From Mucilaginibacter sp. UR6-11 (lineage in GTDB: Bacteria; Bacteroidota; Bacteroidia; Sphingobacteriales; Sphingobacteriaceae), in contig NZ_JAJIWO010000006.1 in the NCBI RefSeq assembly GCF_020880695.1, positions 186,001 through 250,000 of the forward strand: a DNA stretch of 64,000 nt, given 5' to 3'. The notes under the pieces are model-generated. The model saw nothing but the letters and a program-made list of their open reading frames with translations, made no database searches and was not told the DNA's origin. A program made the translations under genes and the position numbers. This document shows, piece by piece, positions 53,887-63,899 of the stretch. Within the stretch, counting starts at the first letter, position 1. The number at the start of each line of letters is the position of its first letter.

Positions 53887-56136
53887 ATGAAAGGACACAA
53901 TTATTTACCGGCACTTATCATCTTACTGTGCACAGGACCAGTTACTATCGCGCAGCAAAAACCAATATCAAAAGGCATAACCCCGTTAGATTATGTTGAT
54001 CCGGGTATTGGTGGGTCGGGTATTGTGTTACAGCCTACCCGGCCACTTGTTCACCTGCCTAATTCCATGCTCCGGGTATTCCCGATGAAGCAGGATCAAC
54101 TGGATGACCAGATCAGTTTTTTTCCGTTGAATGTGGTATCGCACCGTACCGAATATGCGTTTTCTTTTCTGCCGTTAAAAGGCAAACAGAATGATGGTTT
54201 TTGGGGAAAGAAGTTTACGATAGCAACTGAAAAAACAACCCCTTATTATTACCAGGCCGAAGATGAAGACAACGGTATGACAGTTAAATTTACCGCGGCG
54301 GCAAAAAGCGGCTTTTTTGAGGTCAATTTTAAAGACGTGCATGAAAATTACCTCAAAATCGGGTTAAACGGTAATACCGGCAGCGTCTGGCAGTTGGGTG
54401 AAAGAATAATAACCGGTACCGAAAGCATTTCAGGTATAACGGCCTATTTCTATGCCGAAACGGACCGGGATATCGCTAAAATAAATTATCAAAACGAGAC
54501 CGATAAAAAACACCTGGCTGCCGGATTTAAAAGCCAGTTGGTAAAGTTCAAATATGGCATCTCTTACATCAGTATAGAACAGGCAAAGACAAACCTTGGT
54601 ATTGAAATACCAGGTTGGGACTTTAACGCAGTTAAAGAAAAAGCAAAAAGTATCTGGAATAAAAAATTAGATCAAATCACCATAAAAGGCGGGACCGCAG
54701 CACAAAAACGCACATTCTACACATCGCTTTACCGCACTTATGAGCGGATGGTGGATATCAACGAATACGGCCAATATTACAGCGCTTATGATCACCAGGT
54801 ACATCAAAGTAATGAGCCATTTTTTGTAGACAACTGGATCTGGGATATGTACATAGCCGAAGAACCTTTGCATACCATTTTAGACCCGAAACAGGAGGTA
54901 AAAAAAATAAATTCCTACCTCACCATGTATAAACAAAGCGGATGGATGCCGGCATTTGCCTTAGCCACTGGTGACTGGCCGGCAATGACCGGCAATCATG
55001 CAGCTTCATGGATGGCTGACGCCTGGGCAAAAGGATTAAAATTTGACGTTAAAACCGCTTATGAGGGTTTAAAGAAAAACTCGCTTGAAGGAACGCTGTT
55101 ACCGTGGCGAAACGGCCCGGCAACGGCTATTGATTCATTTTATAATAAACACGGGTACCTCTACTCTACCCACCCGGAAGAGCGCGGAAGCAAAGACGGC
55201 GTAGATATGGATAAATGGTGGGAAGGCCGGGGCAATGAAGGCGTTTCTATTACATTAGAATGGAGTATCTGTGATTGGGCCATTGCTCAACTGGCTACAC
55301 CTGCGGGCTATCCGCAGGACAAATCACTGTTTTTAAAAAGAGCAGGCTATTACGCAAATGTTTATAATGAAAAAGAAGGATTTGTCTGGCCAAAAGATAA
55401 GGCAGGTAACTGGATATACCCTTACAACACCAAATTGTTAGGCAGGGAGTATGTTACGGAAAACAACTCTTATACCTATAACTGGACCCCCAAACATGAC
55501 TTAAAAGGGTTGTTTGAGAAAATGGGGGGCCGGCAAAAGGCCGAGGCTAAGCTGGATCAACTATTTCGTGAGGACCTGGGATTACCGAAATTCCTGTTTT
55601 GGTTAAATCAACCTGACGCATCCGGAATGGTTGGGCAATTTGTAATGGGTAATGAACCCAGCTATCATATTCCCTACTTATATAACTATTTGGGCGCACC
55701 ATGGAAAACGCAAAAACGTATCCGCATGCTTATTGACGCCTGGTACCCGGACAATGTCTTTGGCATACCGGGCGATGAAGACGGTGGTGGTACCACAGCA
55801 TTTGTTGTATTTTCCATGATGGGATTTTTTCCGGTTACACCAGGTGTTCCGGTTTATAATATCGGCAGCCCGTCTTTTACAGAGGCGACCATTAAACTTC
55901 CATCAGGAAAATTATTTACAGTTAAGGCGCTTAACAATACTAAAGCGAATGTTTATATACAAAAAGCAACGCTTAACGGCAAACCGCTGGATAAACCCTG
56001 GTTCACTCACGCCGATTTGTTTAAGGGCGGCGTGCTTATATTACAAATGGGCGACAGGCCAAACAAAAACTGGGGAGCCGGGGTTGCCGACGCACCTCCC
56101 TCTGCAATTAATGTAAATCCGGAAACATTTGAGTAA
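53887..56136 (+). CDS. GH92 family glycosidase, tandem copy 2
   Basis: 749 residues, closely related to copy 1 over the full length: YVDPGIGGSGIVLQPTRPLV, FVDNWIWDMYIAEEP, GDWPAMTGNHAASWMADAW, GNEPSYHIPYLYNYL and FGIPGDEDGGGTTAFVVFSMMGFFPV. The signal is LPALIILLCTGPVTIAQ. It carries an extra loop (THPEERGSKDGVDMDKWWEG) around residue 430, lacking in copy 1. Co-transcribed with copy 1; probably a mannosidase with altered specificity. The start ATG lies 3 bases after the copy 1 stop codon. Confidence 0.92.
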   Translation: MKGHNYLPALIILLCTGPVTIAQQKPISKGITPLDYVDPGIGGSGIVLQPTRPLVHLPNSMLRVFPMKQDQLDDQISFFPLNVVSHRTEYAFSFLPLKGKQNDGFWGKKFTIATEKTTPYYYQAEDEDNGMTVKFTAAAKSGFFEVNFKDVHENYLKIGLNGNTGSVWQLGERIITGTESISGITAYFYAETDRDIAKINYQNETDKKHLAAGFKSQLVKFKYGISYISIEQAKTNLGIEIPGWDFNAVKEKAKSIWNKKLDQITIKGGTAAQKRTFYTSLYRTYERMVDINEYGQYYSAYDHQVHQSNEPFFVDNWIWDMYIAEEPLHTILDPKQEVKKINSYLTMYKQSGWMPAFALATGDWPAMTGNHAASWMADAWAKGLKFDVKTAYEGLKKNSLEGTLLPWRNGPATAIDSFYNKHGYLYSTHPEERGSKDGVDMDKWWEGRGNEGVSITLEWSICDWAIAQLATPAGYPQDKSLFLKRAGYYANVYNEKEGFVWPKDKAGNWIYPYNTKLLGREYVTENNSYTYNWTPKHDLKGLFEKMGGRQKAEAKLDQLFREDLGLPKFLFWLNQPDASGMVGQFVMGNEPSYHIPYLYNYLGAPWKTQKRIRMLIDAWYPDNVFGIPGDEDGGGTTAFVVFSMMGFFPVTPGVPVYNIGSPSFTEATIKLPSGKLFTVKALNNTKANVYIQKATLNGKPLDKPWFTHADLFKGGVLILQMGDRPNKNWGAGVADAPPSAINVNPETFE

Positions 56137-56171
56137 AAAAAACAATTGCGCGTTTTATTCATTGTTTAGAA

Positions 56172-56534
56172 ATGATAACAGTAATAGGCATATTTTCAGA
56201 CACAGAACTTGCAGAGCAGGCCAGCTCTTACCTGTTGGCTAATGAATTTAAAAGTGAAGATGTTGATACCCATACCCAGGGTGACGACGTACCCGAAACA
56301 GATCGTATCGGCGCTTTTTTCAGCCATCTTTTTAATGATGAAGAAAAAGCGGGTCATTATGCGTCTTTAGGCCGGAGCGGCTCTATTGTAACTGTTCATG
56401 CAGCCTCTGTTCGGGAAGCTCAGGAAGCGGTAGATGTCTTCAATAATCACGGCGCGATTGAAGTAGACCTTGACGAAAACAGGAGCCTGGTGATTGAACA
56501 GCCGGTTGAACAAAATTTACGATTGAGGGACTAA
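56172..56534 (+). CDS. Small soluble protein, general-stress (GsiB/YflT-like) domain
   Basis: 120 residues with two related halves: TVIGIFSDTELAEQASSYLL and SIVTVHAASVREAQEAVDVF, each a beta-alpha unit, and an acidic middle. This resembles the 'general stress protein 17M-like' fold, where helices follow strands of the type VIGxFxxxxxAExA. No signal peptide. Function unknown; the link to GH92 may be only positional, as it starts 36 bases after the GH92 stop. Confidence 0.65.
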   Translation: MITVIGIFSDTELAEQASSYLLANEFKSEDVDTHTQGDDVPETDRIGAFFSHLFNDEEKAGHYASLGRSGSIVTVHAASVREAQEAVDVFNNHGAIEVDLDENRSLVIEQPVEQNLRLRD

Positions 56535-56562
56535 ACAGCCACTCAATCGCAAATAAATCAGC

Positions 56563-57720
56563 TTATTTTGTTCCAACAGGGTCTGGCAATGCCGGATGAG
56601 CCGGGTCATAAACCGCAACCGCTACCCTTGAATCGGCACAGCCATAATACAGGAACCATTTTTGTTTAAAATAAACCATCCCCTCTATAAAAACCGTTCC
56701 GTTTATATACTGGCCGCTTTTTTCGAAAGAAGCCATCGGGCGCAAGAACGGAACATCAAGACGGGTGATTGATTTGGACGGATCCTTTCTGTCAAACAAA
56801 GCCTGGCCCGCGCAATATGAATTTGCGGTAAAGCGGGGATCCCTGCCTGCAGCCGGTTTATTCTTTCCGTTGTAGAAAAGAATGATGCCCTTGTCGGTCA
56901 TTAAAGCCGGCGGACCACATTCAGTTAAATCGCTATCAAAATAGCCGTCCCTTGGCGACATCAATTCTTTCAATTTACCACGGCTATCAACTACGGGGGC
57001 CCAGTTAACAAGGTCTGTTGAGGTTGCACCATACACATGATGTTCGCCCCAATAAAGCCAGTACTTGCCGTTAATTTTGACGATCACCTGTTTACCATTA
57101 ACTACCTTTGTTAATATCGAGGCCGATTTACTGGCGATATTAAAAAATTTTCCGCCGTATGCTTTCCGAAACATAGGTCCGGCTTTTGTCCAATGGATCA
57201 AATCACGGCTGGTGGCTGCCCCTAAACGCGGCACATCACGATTCCATTCTGTATAGAAAACAACATACGTCCCTCCTGCTGTTACCGCCACGCGCGGATC
57301 TTCGCAGCCTCCGGGCCATTCATATTTTTTAGCCATATCATTTGCCGGATAAAGTACCGGGGCAGGCCTTCTTTTAAAGCGAACGCCATCGCTGCTTTCG
57401 GCATAACCCAGGCGGGACGTGCGGAAACCTATGCCTGTACCGTAAAGATCCTCGGCCCGGTACAGAACCACAACTTTACCGTTTTTTATAGCGGCACCGG
57501 GATTAAATGTATCATTCGCCTCCCATAGAACCGATTTCCTGCTCACCGGGTCAATAAAGCGGGAGTTAGTATCGGGTGATATGATTGGGTTAACTTTTTC
57601 GACGCGTTTAAACCCACCGAAAGCCCAGGACGGCAACCGGTTACTTGTAGATTGCGCAAAGCTATATTGGGTAAATAGCAGGAGGCATAAAACGCCTCCT
57701 GCTTTTAAATAATTTTTCAT
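56563..57720 (-). CDS. GH130 family enzyme (mannoside phosphorylase/mannosidase type), exported
   Basis: 385 residues from the ATG at 57720; an ATG two codons upstream and a TTG before it are alternatives. The signal peptide is LKAGGVLCLLLFTQYSFAQ. The five-bladed propeller carries the GH130 pattern NDTFNPGAAIKNGKVVVLYRAED, LGYAESSDGVRFKRRPAPV, WPGGCEDPRV and a C-terminal FLYYGCADSRVAVAVYD. GH130 enzymes phosphorolyse or hydrolyse beta-mannosides; export of this copy suggests a hydrolase. It is the last gene of the SusC-SusD-LamG-GH130 operon. Confidence 0.9.
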   Translation of the reverse strand: MKNYLKAGGVLCLLLFTQYSFAQSTSNRLPSWAFGGFKRVEKVNPIISPDTNSRFIDPVSRKSVLWEANDTFNPGAAIKNGKVVVLYRAEDLYGTGIGFRTSRLGYAESSDGVRFKRRPAPVLYPANDMAKKYEWPGGCEDPRVAVTAGGTYVVFYTEWNRDVPRLGAATSRDLIHWTKAGPMFRKAYGGKFFNIASKSASILTKVVNGKQVIVKINGKYWLYWGEHHVYGATSTDLVNWAPVVDSRGKLKELMSPRDGYFDSDLTECGPPALMTDKGIILFYNGKNKPAAGRDPRFTANSYCAGQALFDRKDPSKSITRLDVPFLRPMASFEKSGQYINGTVFIEGMVYFKQKWFLYYGCADSRVAVAVYDPAHPALPDPVGTK

Positions 57721-57734
57721 AAGCATCAATAAAA

Positions 57735-58790
57735 TTAATTAGGTTGTTCCATTACGTAGATAGAATGGACTTCTGAAACACTCAATACTTTATTATAAAG
57801 CCTCATGTCGTCAATTGCTCCCATAAAATAACTCGCACCATAAAAATACTGCGAACTTGAAGAATCAGTAAAATTATAAGCTGTTTTTGGCATTTCATTA
57901 CCGATAGCCAAATTGGTAATTACCGGCAACGGTAACGGTGTACCAGGCGAGCTAACTGTTTTTACCACTACCCCATTGATGTAAAACACTACAGTGCCAT
58001 TGGTATAAGAAACAGCAACATGTGTCCAGGTGCCAATTGGAACTGCCCCCGGGTTATCATCAATATCATGATATCCGGCATCAGTATTTAAAGTGATGAA
58101 CGGGAAGTTGTTGGATTGGAGTTGAAATTTATAACCATTCCAGCGATCCAGCGAAAAGATGTAATTACCAGCATTAGTGGCTGCAACCTTAACCCACACA
58201 CTTAAAGTGAAGCTTGCGGGGCGTAAGCTGGCCGCATAAGGGACTTCTACATAGGCACCATTGTTAAAGCTATAAGCTTTATTGGCTGCGCCGGCCCGGT
58301 CGGTAGTTAAAACGGGTAAAGTCCCTCCGTCTACAGCTGTAGCAGCCGAGTTACCAACCCAGCCTGTTTTTAATACACCGTCGTGGCCATTACCCGATGC
58401 GTCTTTGGTATCGCCATCAAATTTCCAGTAGGCTACCAGGTTATCCGGTGACACTTCCTGAATGATATTTGCTTTAAAGGCTGATTCGGCACGTTTTAAA
58501 TTTGCCAGGGCATTATTAACTTCCTGCTGGGTAAAACGCCCTGTTTTAACCCCGTTAGCCAGATCTATCGCAGTTTTTAACACTGCTTTAGACCCTATAG
58601 AATAATTACCTGCTGCCTTACCTTCAACCGCAGTAGTATATAAATTTTGTGCAGAGTCAATCTGCAAACTAAGGGCCGCTTTATTAGAATTATAGTCGGC
58701 CTGACTTTCACTCTTTTTGCAGGACCCTATCAAAAGCATGACCGCGCCTGCCGCAAAGATCATTGCCATATATTTTTTGAGGTTTTTCAT
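57735..58790 (-). CDS. LamG-domain lipoprotein, probable surface glycan-binding protein
   Basis: 351 residues. A lipoprotein signal ends LLIGSC (Cys24). Residues about 30-110 are helical and alanine-rich, like a FIVAR-type spacer (AVLKTAIDLANGVKTGRFTQ). Residues about 118-345 form a concanavalin-like LamG sandwich: LVAYWKFDGDTKDASGNGHDG, SFTLSVWVKV, WTHVAVSYTNGTVVFYINGV and AIDDMRLYNKVLS. The position directly behind SusD is where SusE/F-like surface glycan-binding proteins lie, so it probably helps hold the glycan at the outer membrane. Confidence 0.87.
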   Translation of the reverse strand: MKNLKKYMAMIFAAGAVMLLIGSCKKSESQADYNSNKAALSLQIDSAQNLYTTAVEGKAAGNYSIGSKAVLKTAIDLANGVKTGRFTQQEVNNALANLKRAESAFKANIIQEVSPDNLVAYWKFDGDTKDASGNGHDGVLKTGWVGNSAATAVDGGTLPVLTTDRAGAANKAYSFNNGAYVEVPYAASLRPASFTLSVWVKVAATNAGNYIFSLDRWNGYKFQLQSNNFPFITLNTDAGYHDIDDNPGAVPIGTWTHVAVSYTNGTVVFYINGVVVKTVSSPGTPLPLPVITNLAIGNEMPKTAYNFTDSSSSQYFYGASYFMGAIDDMRLYNKVLSVSEVHSIYVMEQPN

Positions 58791-58814
58791 TTTTACTATT
58801 TTAAAAATTCACAA

Positions 58815-60317
58815 TTATAAACCTAATTTGAAATTGGTGGCCCGTTCACTCTCAGGGATCGGGAAAAACTTATTCTTATCATAATTAAACAATGGACGAG
58901 TGCCTAACACCGAATTAGCATAGGTCGATCCATAGCGGATTATATCAAAGAAACGATGAAACTCAAGCGCCAACTCAGAGCGTCTTTCCCTGCGGATAAT
59001 ATCCCGAAGCTGGGTTTGGTCGGTGGTAGTAATGTCGGGCAATAAACCGGCAGGTACAGTACCGAAGCCAGGCAGGCTGTTATCATAAAGAAAACTTTCT
59101 CTCGCACGCTTTCTAACCTTGTTCAACGGCGCAAGTGCCTCAGCGCTGCTGCCTGCTTCATTTAATGCTTCGGCTTCAATCAATAAAACCTCTGCAAACC
59201 TGATAGCCTGATAGTTAAGATTACCATCGCCTTTTAAAGTCGTTGGAATCTCTGACAATGGCTGGCAATGTTTTTTACTTAAATAACCGGTTGATGTCCA
59301 TGAAGGGTCAAAAGCGCTGTCAAAGTAAGGATGGCCCGCTCTTGCAATTGAATAATCAAGGCGTGGATCATCGGTACCCGACGGCGATTTCTCGAAATTA
59401 TTAACCAAACTTTGTGTAGGATAATAAAAGCCGTAACCATTAATTGAACGTGGTGCAAACCAAACATTCAGGTTATTGCCCTGAAAAGGTACTAAGCCTG
59501 TTTGATGTTGAATAGAAAACACCCCCTCTGCATTGTTTTTAGTAGCCGCTCTAAAATTATCGGCAAAAACAGGTAACAGGCTGTAAACGTTTAAAGCTTC
59601 TACAGCTTTAGCGGTTGAGGCCGCTAATGCCCATTTCTGTTCAAACAGATAGGTTTTAGCCAGTAAAGCCAAAGCAGCGCCCTTTGTAGCGCGACCAAGA
59701 TCGCCACCTGTCCAGGTTGTAGGCAAAGCGGCCGCTGCTGCTATGCAGTCTTGCTCAACCTGGGCATATATCTGGGCCTGGGTTGAAACGGTTTTTTGTG
59801 CTTCGTCCGGCGTTTCAACCTTAAGATGCAACGGGATGTTTCCATAGGCCGCGGTCAGGTTGAAATAATAGTACGCTCTTAAAAACTGCGCCTGGCCCAT
59901 AACCTGTGTTTTCACAGTTGCTGACAGCCCGGTGCTGCCTGACAAACCATCAATCACCACATTACAGGCAAAAACACCCTGATAATATCTTTTCCAAACA
60001 GCCTCAACCGCCGAGTTTGATGGGTTGATATTAAAATCATTGATCAATTGAAAATCAGCCTGATCGCCGGCGCTGCCGCCTTTTATTGCATCATCCGAAG
60101 CAACGTCTCCTAATACCCAAATGGCATTTGAAGAGGCATCGGTAAAAGTAAGCGGGCTATATGCGGCATTTACCGCAAGTACCGCATTAGCATCATTGGT
60201 AAAAAAATTACCTGTCTGATACTGGCCTAATATGGGCTGGTCAAGTATCTTCTTGCATCCTGCAGCCGAAAAAAACAGGATAGCTATTATATATATTACT
60301 CTATTTTTTGCTTTCAT
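58815..60317 (-). CDS. SusD/RagB family nutrient-binding lipoprotein
   Basis: 500 residues. Lipoprotein signal ending SAAGC (about residue 21). N-terminal SusD part with LAVNAAYSPLTF, TPR-like helices (AQFLRAYYYFNLTAAYGNIPLHL) and the C-terminal EVLLIEAEALNEAG and LRDIIRRERRSELALEFHRFFDIIRYG segments typical of SusD. It forms the lid of the SusC transporter on the cell surface. It lies 17 bases downstream of susC. Confidence 0.95.
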   Translation of the reverse strand: MKAKNRVIYIIAILFFSAAGCKKILDQPILGQYQTGNFFTNDANAVLAVNAAYSPLTFTDASSNAIWVLGDVASDDAIKGGSAGDQADFQLINDFNINPSNSAVEAVWKRYYQGVFACNVVIDGLSGSTGLSATVKTQVMGQAQFLRAYYYFNLTAAYGNIPLHLKVETPDEAQKTVSTQAQIYAQVEQDCIAAAAALPTTWTGGDLGRATKGAALALLAKTYLFEQKWALAASTAKAVEALNVYSLLPVFADNFRAATKNNAEGVFSIQHQTGLVPFQGNNLNVWFAPRSINGYGFYYPTQSLVNNFEKSPSGTDDPRLDYSIARAGHPYFDSAFDPSWTSTGYLSKKHCQPLSEIPTTLKGDGNLNYQAIRFAEVLLIEAEALNEAGSSAEALAPLNKVRKRARESFLYDNSLPGFGTVPAGLLPDITTTDQTQLRDIIRRERRSELALEFHRFFDIIRYGSTYANSVLGTRPLFNYDKNKFFPIPESERATNFKLGL

Positions 60318-60334
60318 CTTTCTATAAATTAAAG

Positions 60335-63300
60335 TTAGAAACTGGCGTTAATGCCGCCGGTGATAACACGTGCAGACGGATAGGTTCCCCAATCAATACC
60401 AACCGCTCTTACACCATCACCCTGGTTATTGCTGTTGCTGTATTGCTCAGGATCAAGCCCGGTGTATTTAGTAAATGTGAGCAGGTTTTGCGCACTCACA
60501 AATATCCGCACCGATGATAAGCCAATAGCTTTTAAAGCGCCTTTACCTAGTTTATAGCCCAGCTGCACATTTTTAAGCCTTAAATAAGAGCCGTTTTCTA
60601 AAAAGCGGGTTGAAGGTTGCTTATTGTTTGTTGCATCAGACCATGATAATAACGGAATGGTGTTGCTGGTACCCGGGCCGCTCCAACTTTGCGTTGCTAC
60701 CCTTTCGGTAATGTTAAATGGCCTGTAAAACCCTTCGATATCAGTATTGATCTGATTGTAGATCTTGTTACCGTATACGCCCTGGAAGAACAAACTCAGA
60801 TCAAATTGCTGATAAGATACATTGGCAGAAAATCCATACGTAAATTTCGGGATAGGACTGCCTACAAACATTTTATCTTTATCATCTATTACCCCGTCGC
60901 CATTTGCGTCTTTATACATAACGTCACCCGGCCTTATATTTGGCCCCTGGTAAGCATGTGTAAATACTTGTTGCGCGGTCTGGAAAATACCTTCCTGCTG
61001 TAACAGATAAAATTCACCTATAGCATGGCCTTCCTGAGTGCGGGTAGCAAAATAGTTGTTATCAATACGTCCGCCTGCGATTGGAGGCGCACCGGCTAAT
61101 GAAACAACTTTATTATTAAGTGTTGCAAAATTACCGTTTACAGAAAATGCCCAGTCTTTGTTAAATGTGTGCCGGTAATTTACTTCAAGTTCAAAACCCT
61201 GGTCGCGTACTTTGCCGGCATTAATTGTTGGCGCAGCTGCACCGCCAGCGCTTGGTGGCAGTTGAAACGGCAACAATACGTTATTGGTATTTTTAACATA
61301 ATAATCAGCCGTAACCATCAATGAATTATCGAAGAATCCGAGATCAAGACCCACATCTTCCTGCGTACTTATCTCCCAACGAATCTTAGGGTTACCAATT
61401 GAGTTAATTGTATAACCCTGATTCGTACTTCCACCAAAAGGATAATAATAATTACCGTTTAAGGTAGACACATAAGGATAAGCACCTAACCCCTGGGCAT
61501 TACCTGCCTGGCCAACATCTAACCTTAACTTAAAGGTTGAGATTGGCTTAATGTCTTTCATGAAATCTTCCTGATCAATACGCCATCCCAATGAACCAGA
61601 ATAAACGGATTGCGACTGTGCATTTGGATCCAATTTAGATGACGCATCCCAACGGTAGTTAAAACTTGCCAGGTATTTATTGTTATACTGATAGTTAACC
61701 CTGCCAAATAATGAGGAGTAGGCATAATGAGATTCACCGCCACCGTTTTGTTGACCGGTTAATCCGCCGTTATCCAGATATTGAAAATAAGGGGTTTGGT
61801 TTACGTAGCCTGTACGTGAGGCTGAAAGTCCCTGTTGATCTTGTTTAATTATTTCCGTACCTGCCAGGAAAGTAAATTCATGCTTTTGAAGCGTTAGATC
61901 ATAGGTAGCGGTATTTGTCCAATTATAGTTAAGATCGTTGTTATGAGATTGCGCCAGTGAACTTGGTGAGTTAAAAGAACGGTCGGCTCCATAAGTTTCA
62001 AAAAACTGTTTATAGTCGGTCTGTACCAGGTCCAAGCCAATATCTGATCTTATTTTCAAGCCCTTAACCGGCGTTAGCTCTAAAAACGCGTTGCCTAATA
62101 TGGTATAATTATAATTGTTATCATTTGTTGAAGCGGCTTGTTGCACGGGGTTAATACCATCGCCTAAAAAGTTTCCCAGTTTGGCATCCTGTTTTGGTAA
62201 ATCCACAAACTGGCCGTTTGGCCCGTAAACCGGCGTACCTGACGTACGGAATAATGCATAACGCACCACACTCGGCGCGGCGCCTGAAAATCCGTCACCG
62301 GAGGTGCCAACCAGCCTCGTTTTAGAATAAGCTAAGTTAACATTGGTACCAATTTTAAGATATTTTGTTACATTGCTGTTGATAGCCGTACGTAAATTAT
62401 ACCGGTTAAATGATGAGTTTTGAATTAAACCACCCTGGCTGAAGATATTGCCGGATACGATATAATTTGAATTATCATTACCGCCGCTTACTGATAAGTT
62501 GATATTGGTTACCGGTGCAGGCTTCAACACCTCTTTCAACCAGTTTACATCTGATAAGGTACGGGCCAGGCTATCAGAAATGAGTGGTCTGTTGTCATTA
62601 GTAGCTGCTGTGTTATACGCCTTAACATATTGGGCCGTGTTAGCCATTTTTATCAGGTTGGTAGCGCTTTGAACTCCCGAATACATACTCAGGTTAAGCT
62701 TCGACTTACCTGATGCACCATGTTTGGTCGTAATTATAATCACCCCGCCCGCAGCACGTGCTCCATAAATAGCAGCAGATGAAGCGTCTTTTAGTATGTT
62801 AATGCTTTCAATATCGCTGGGCGCTATTTCATTGATCCCGTCTGTTGTTGGCACGCCATCAACAATGTATAATGGCGAAACACCATTAACTGTACCTAAA
62901 CCGCGAACGTGAACCGAAATGGCGTCACCGGGCGCACCAGTATTTTGCGTTACCGACACACCTGCAGCTTTACCCTGAATAATTTGTTCAACGCCGCCAA
63001 CAGGCAAACCGTTAAGGTCCTTACTGCTTATCACAGAAACCGCACCGGTAAGGTCCTTTTTCTTTTGTGTGCCGTAACCCACAACTATTACTTCGTTTAT
63101 ACTGCCGCTAAGCTCCTTAAGCACAACTTTTATGCGGGTATTGTTACCAACGGGAATGTCCTGCGGTTGATAGCCGACATAAGAAACCGTCAACGTCGTA
63201 TTTTCAGGTACAGTAACCGTGAAATTTCCGTTTAAATCGGTAACCGAGAGGCTATTACCACCTTTAATGCCGATGGTGGCGCCAGGTAATGTTTCGCCTT

Positions 63301-63706
63301 TTTCATCGGTAACCGTACCGGTAACGGTTATATCAGCTACTTGAGGAGCTGATTTTAGGGTTATAACAATCAATTTATCTGACATGACTTTGTAAGCCAG
63401 GCCAGTGTTCGATAAAGCATTATCCAGTATTTGAGTAACGGTTAAATCCCTTGCATTTACATTTACTGTTTGATTAGGGATTGCCTGGTTATTATATAGA
63501 AAAGAGTAATTGCTCTTTCTTTCCAGGAGGTCAAAAAATTTCTCCAGGTTAACGTTCTTCACGTTAAGATTCAGCTTTTCCTGTGAACGCACCTTGGCAC
63601 TAACGTGCAATAAGGTTAACATAATAAAAACACACGTTAATTTCACGCAGAGTAGAATTTTTTTGACAATAGTTTGCTTGATGAAAGAACTATAAGTTTT
63701 TTTCAT
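60335..63706 (-). CDS. SusC/RagA TonB-linked outer membrane transporter with STN domain
   Basis: 1123 residues. After the signal, residues about 45-115 form a secretin/TonB short N-terminal (STN) domain (NVNLEKFFDLLERKSNYSFL), then a CarboxypepD_reg-like domain (TVTDEKGETLPGATIGIKGG), the plug with VIVVGYGTQKKKDLTGAVSV and VRGLGTVNGVSPLYIVDGVP, and the barrel. STN domains pass a substrate signal to a FecR-type anti-sigma factor, so this operon is probably controlled by an ECF sigma/FecR pair; the end of a FecR gene lies just upstream at 63900-64000. Confidence 0.95.
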   Translation of the reverse strand: MKKTYSSFIKQTIVKKILLCVKLTCVFIMLTLLHVSAKVRSQEKLNLNVKNVNLEKFFDLLERKSNYSFLYNNQAIPNQTVNVNARDLTVTQILDNALSNTGLAYKVMSDKLIVITLKSAPQVADITVTGTVTDEKGETLPGATIGIKGGNSLSVTDLNGNFTVTVPENTTLTVSYVGYQPQDIPVGNNTRIKVVLKELSGSINEVIVVGYGTQKKKDLTGAVSVISSKDLNGLPVGGVEQIIQGKAAGVSVTQNTGAPGDAISVHVRGLGTVNGVSPLYIVDGVPTTDGINEIAPSDIESINILKDASSAAIYGARAAGGVIIITTKHGASGKSKLNLSMYSGVQSATNLIKMANTAQYVKAYNTAATNDNRPLISDSLARTLSDVNWLKEVLKPAPVTNINLSVSGGNDNSNYIVSGNIFSQGGLIQNSSFNRYNLRTAINSNVTKYLKIGTNVNLAYSKTRLVGTSGDGFSGAAPSVVRYALFRTSGTPVYGPNGQFVDLPKQDAKLGNFLGDGINPVQQAASTNDNNYNYTILGNAFLELTPVKGLKIRSDIGLDLVQTDYKQFFETYGADRSFNSPSSLAQSHNNDLNYNWTNTATYDLTLQKHEFTFLAGTEIIKQDQQGLSASRTGYVNQTPYFQYLDNGGLTGQQNGGGESHYAYSSLFGRVNYQYNNKYLASFNYRWDASSKLDPNAQSQSVYSGSLGWRIDQEDFMKDIKPISTFKLRLDVGQAGNAQGLGAYPYVSTLNGNYYYPFGGSTNQGYTINSIGNPKIRWEISTQEDVGLDLGFFDNSLMVTADYYVKNTNNVLLPFQLPPSAGGAAAPTINAGKVRDQGFELEVNYRHTFNKDWAFSVNGNFATLNNKVVSLAGAPPIAGGRIDNNYFATRTQEGHAIGEFYLLQQEGIFQTAQQVFTHAYQGPNIRPGDVMYKDANGDGVIDDKDKMFVGSPIPKFTYGFSANVSYQQFDLSLFFQGVYGNKIYNQINTDIEGFYRPFNITERVATQSWSGPGTSNTIPLLSWSDATNNKQPSTRFLENGSYLRLKNVQLGYKLGKGALKAIGLSSVRIFVSAQNLLTFTKYTGLDPEQYSNSNNQGDGVRAVGIDWGTYPSARVITGGINASF

Positions 63707-63792
63707 ACTTTTGGTTTGTTGAGGTTAATAAAATCTAAAAAAGCCTGAGATCCAGCCAGATATTAGGTTAATTGGTACAATAGCCGCAACAG

Positions 63793-63814
63793 AGGAAGTG
63801 TTCCCGCACTTCCT
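63793..63814. repeat. Hairpin between fecR and susC
   Basis: AGGAAGTG, 6-base loop TTCCCG, CACTTCCT: an 8-bp stem. On the plus strand it is followed by TTATTTTTT and looks like an intrinsic terminator, but no plus-strand gene precedes it. On the minus strand no T run follows, so it may act as an mRNA processing or attenuation element in the susC leader. Confidence 0.45.
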
Positions 63815-63899
63815 TATTTTTTGGGCTATAAATTGATTAATGTAGCCTATGTCATCGCATTTTCCTTTCTTCTCTTTAAGTTTATTGGCAACTGGTTAA

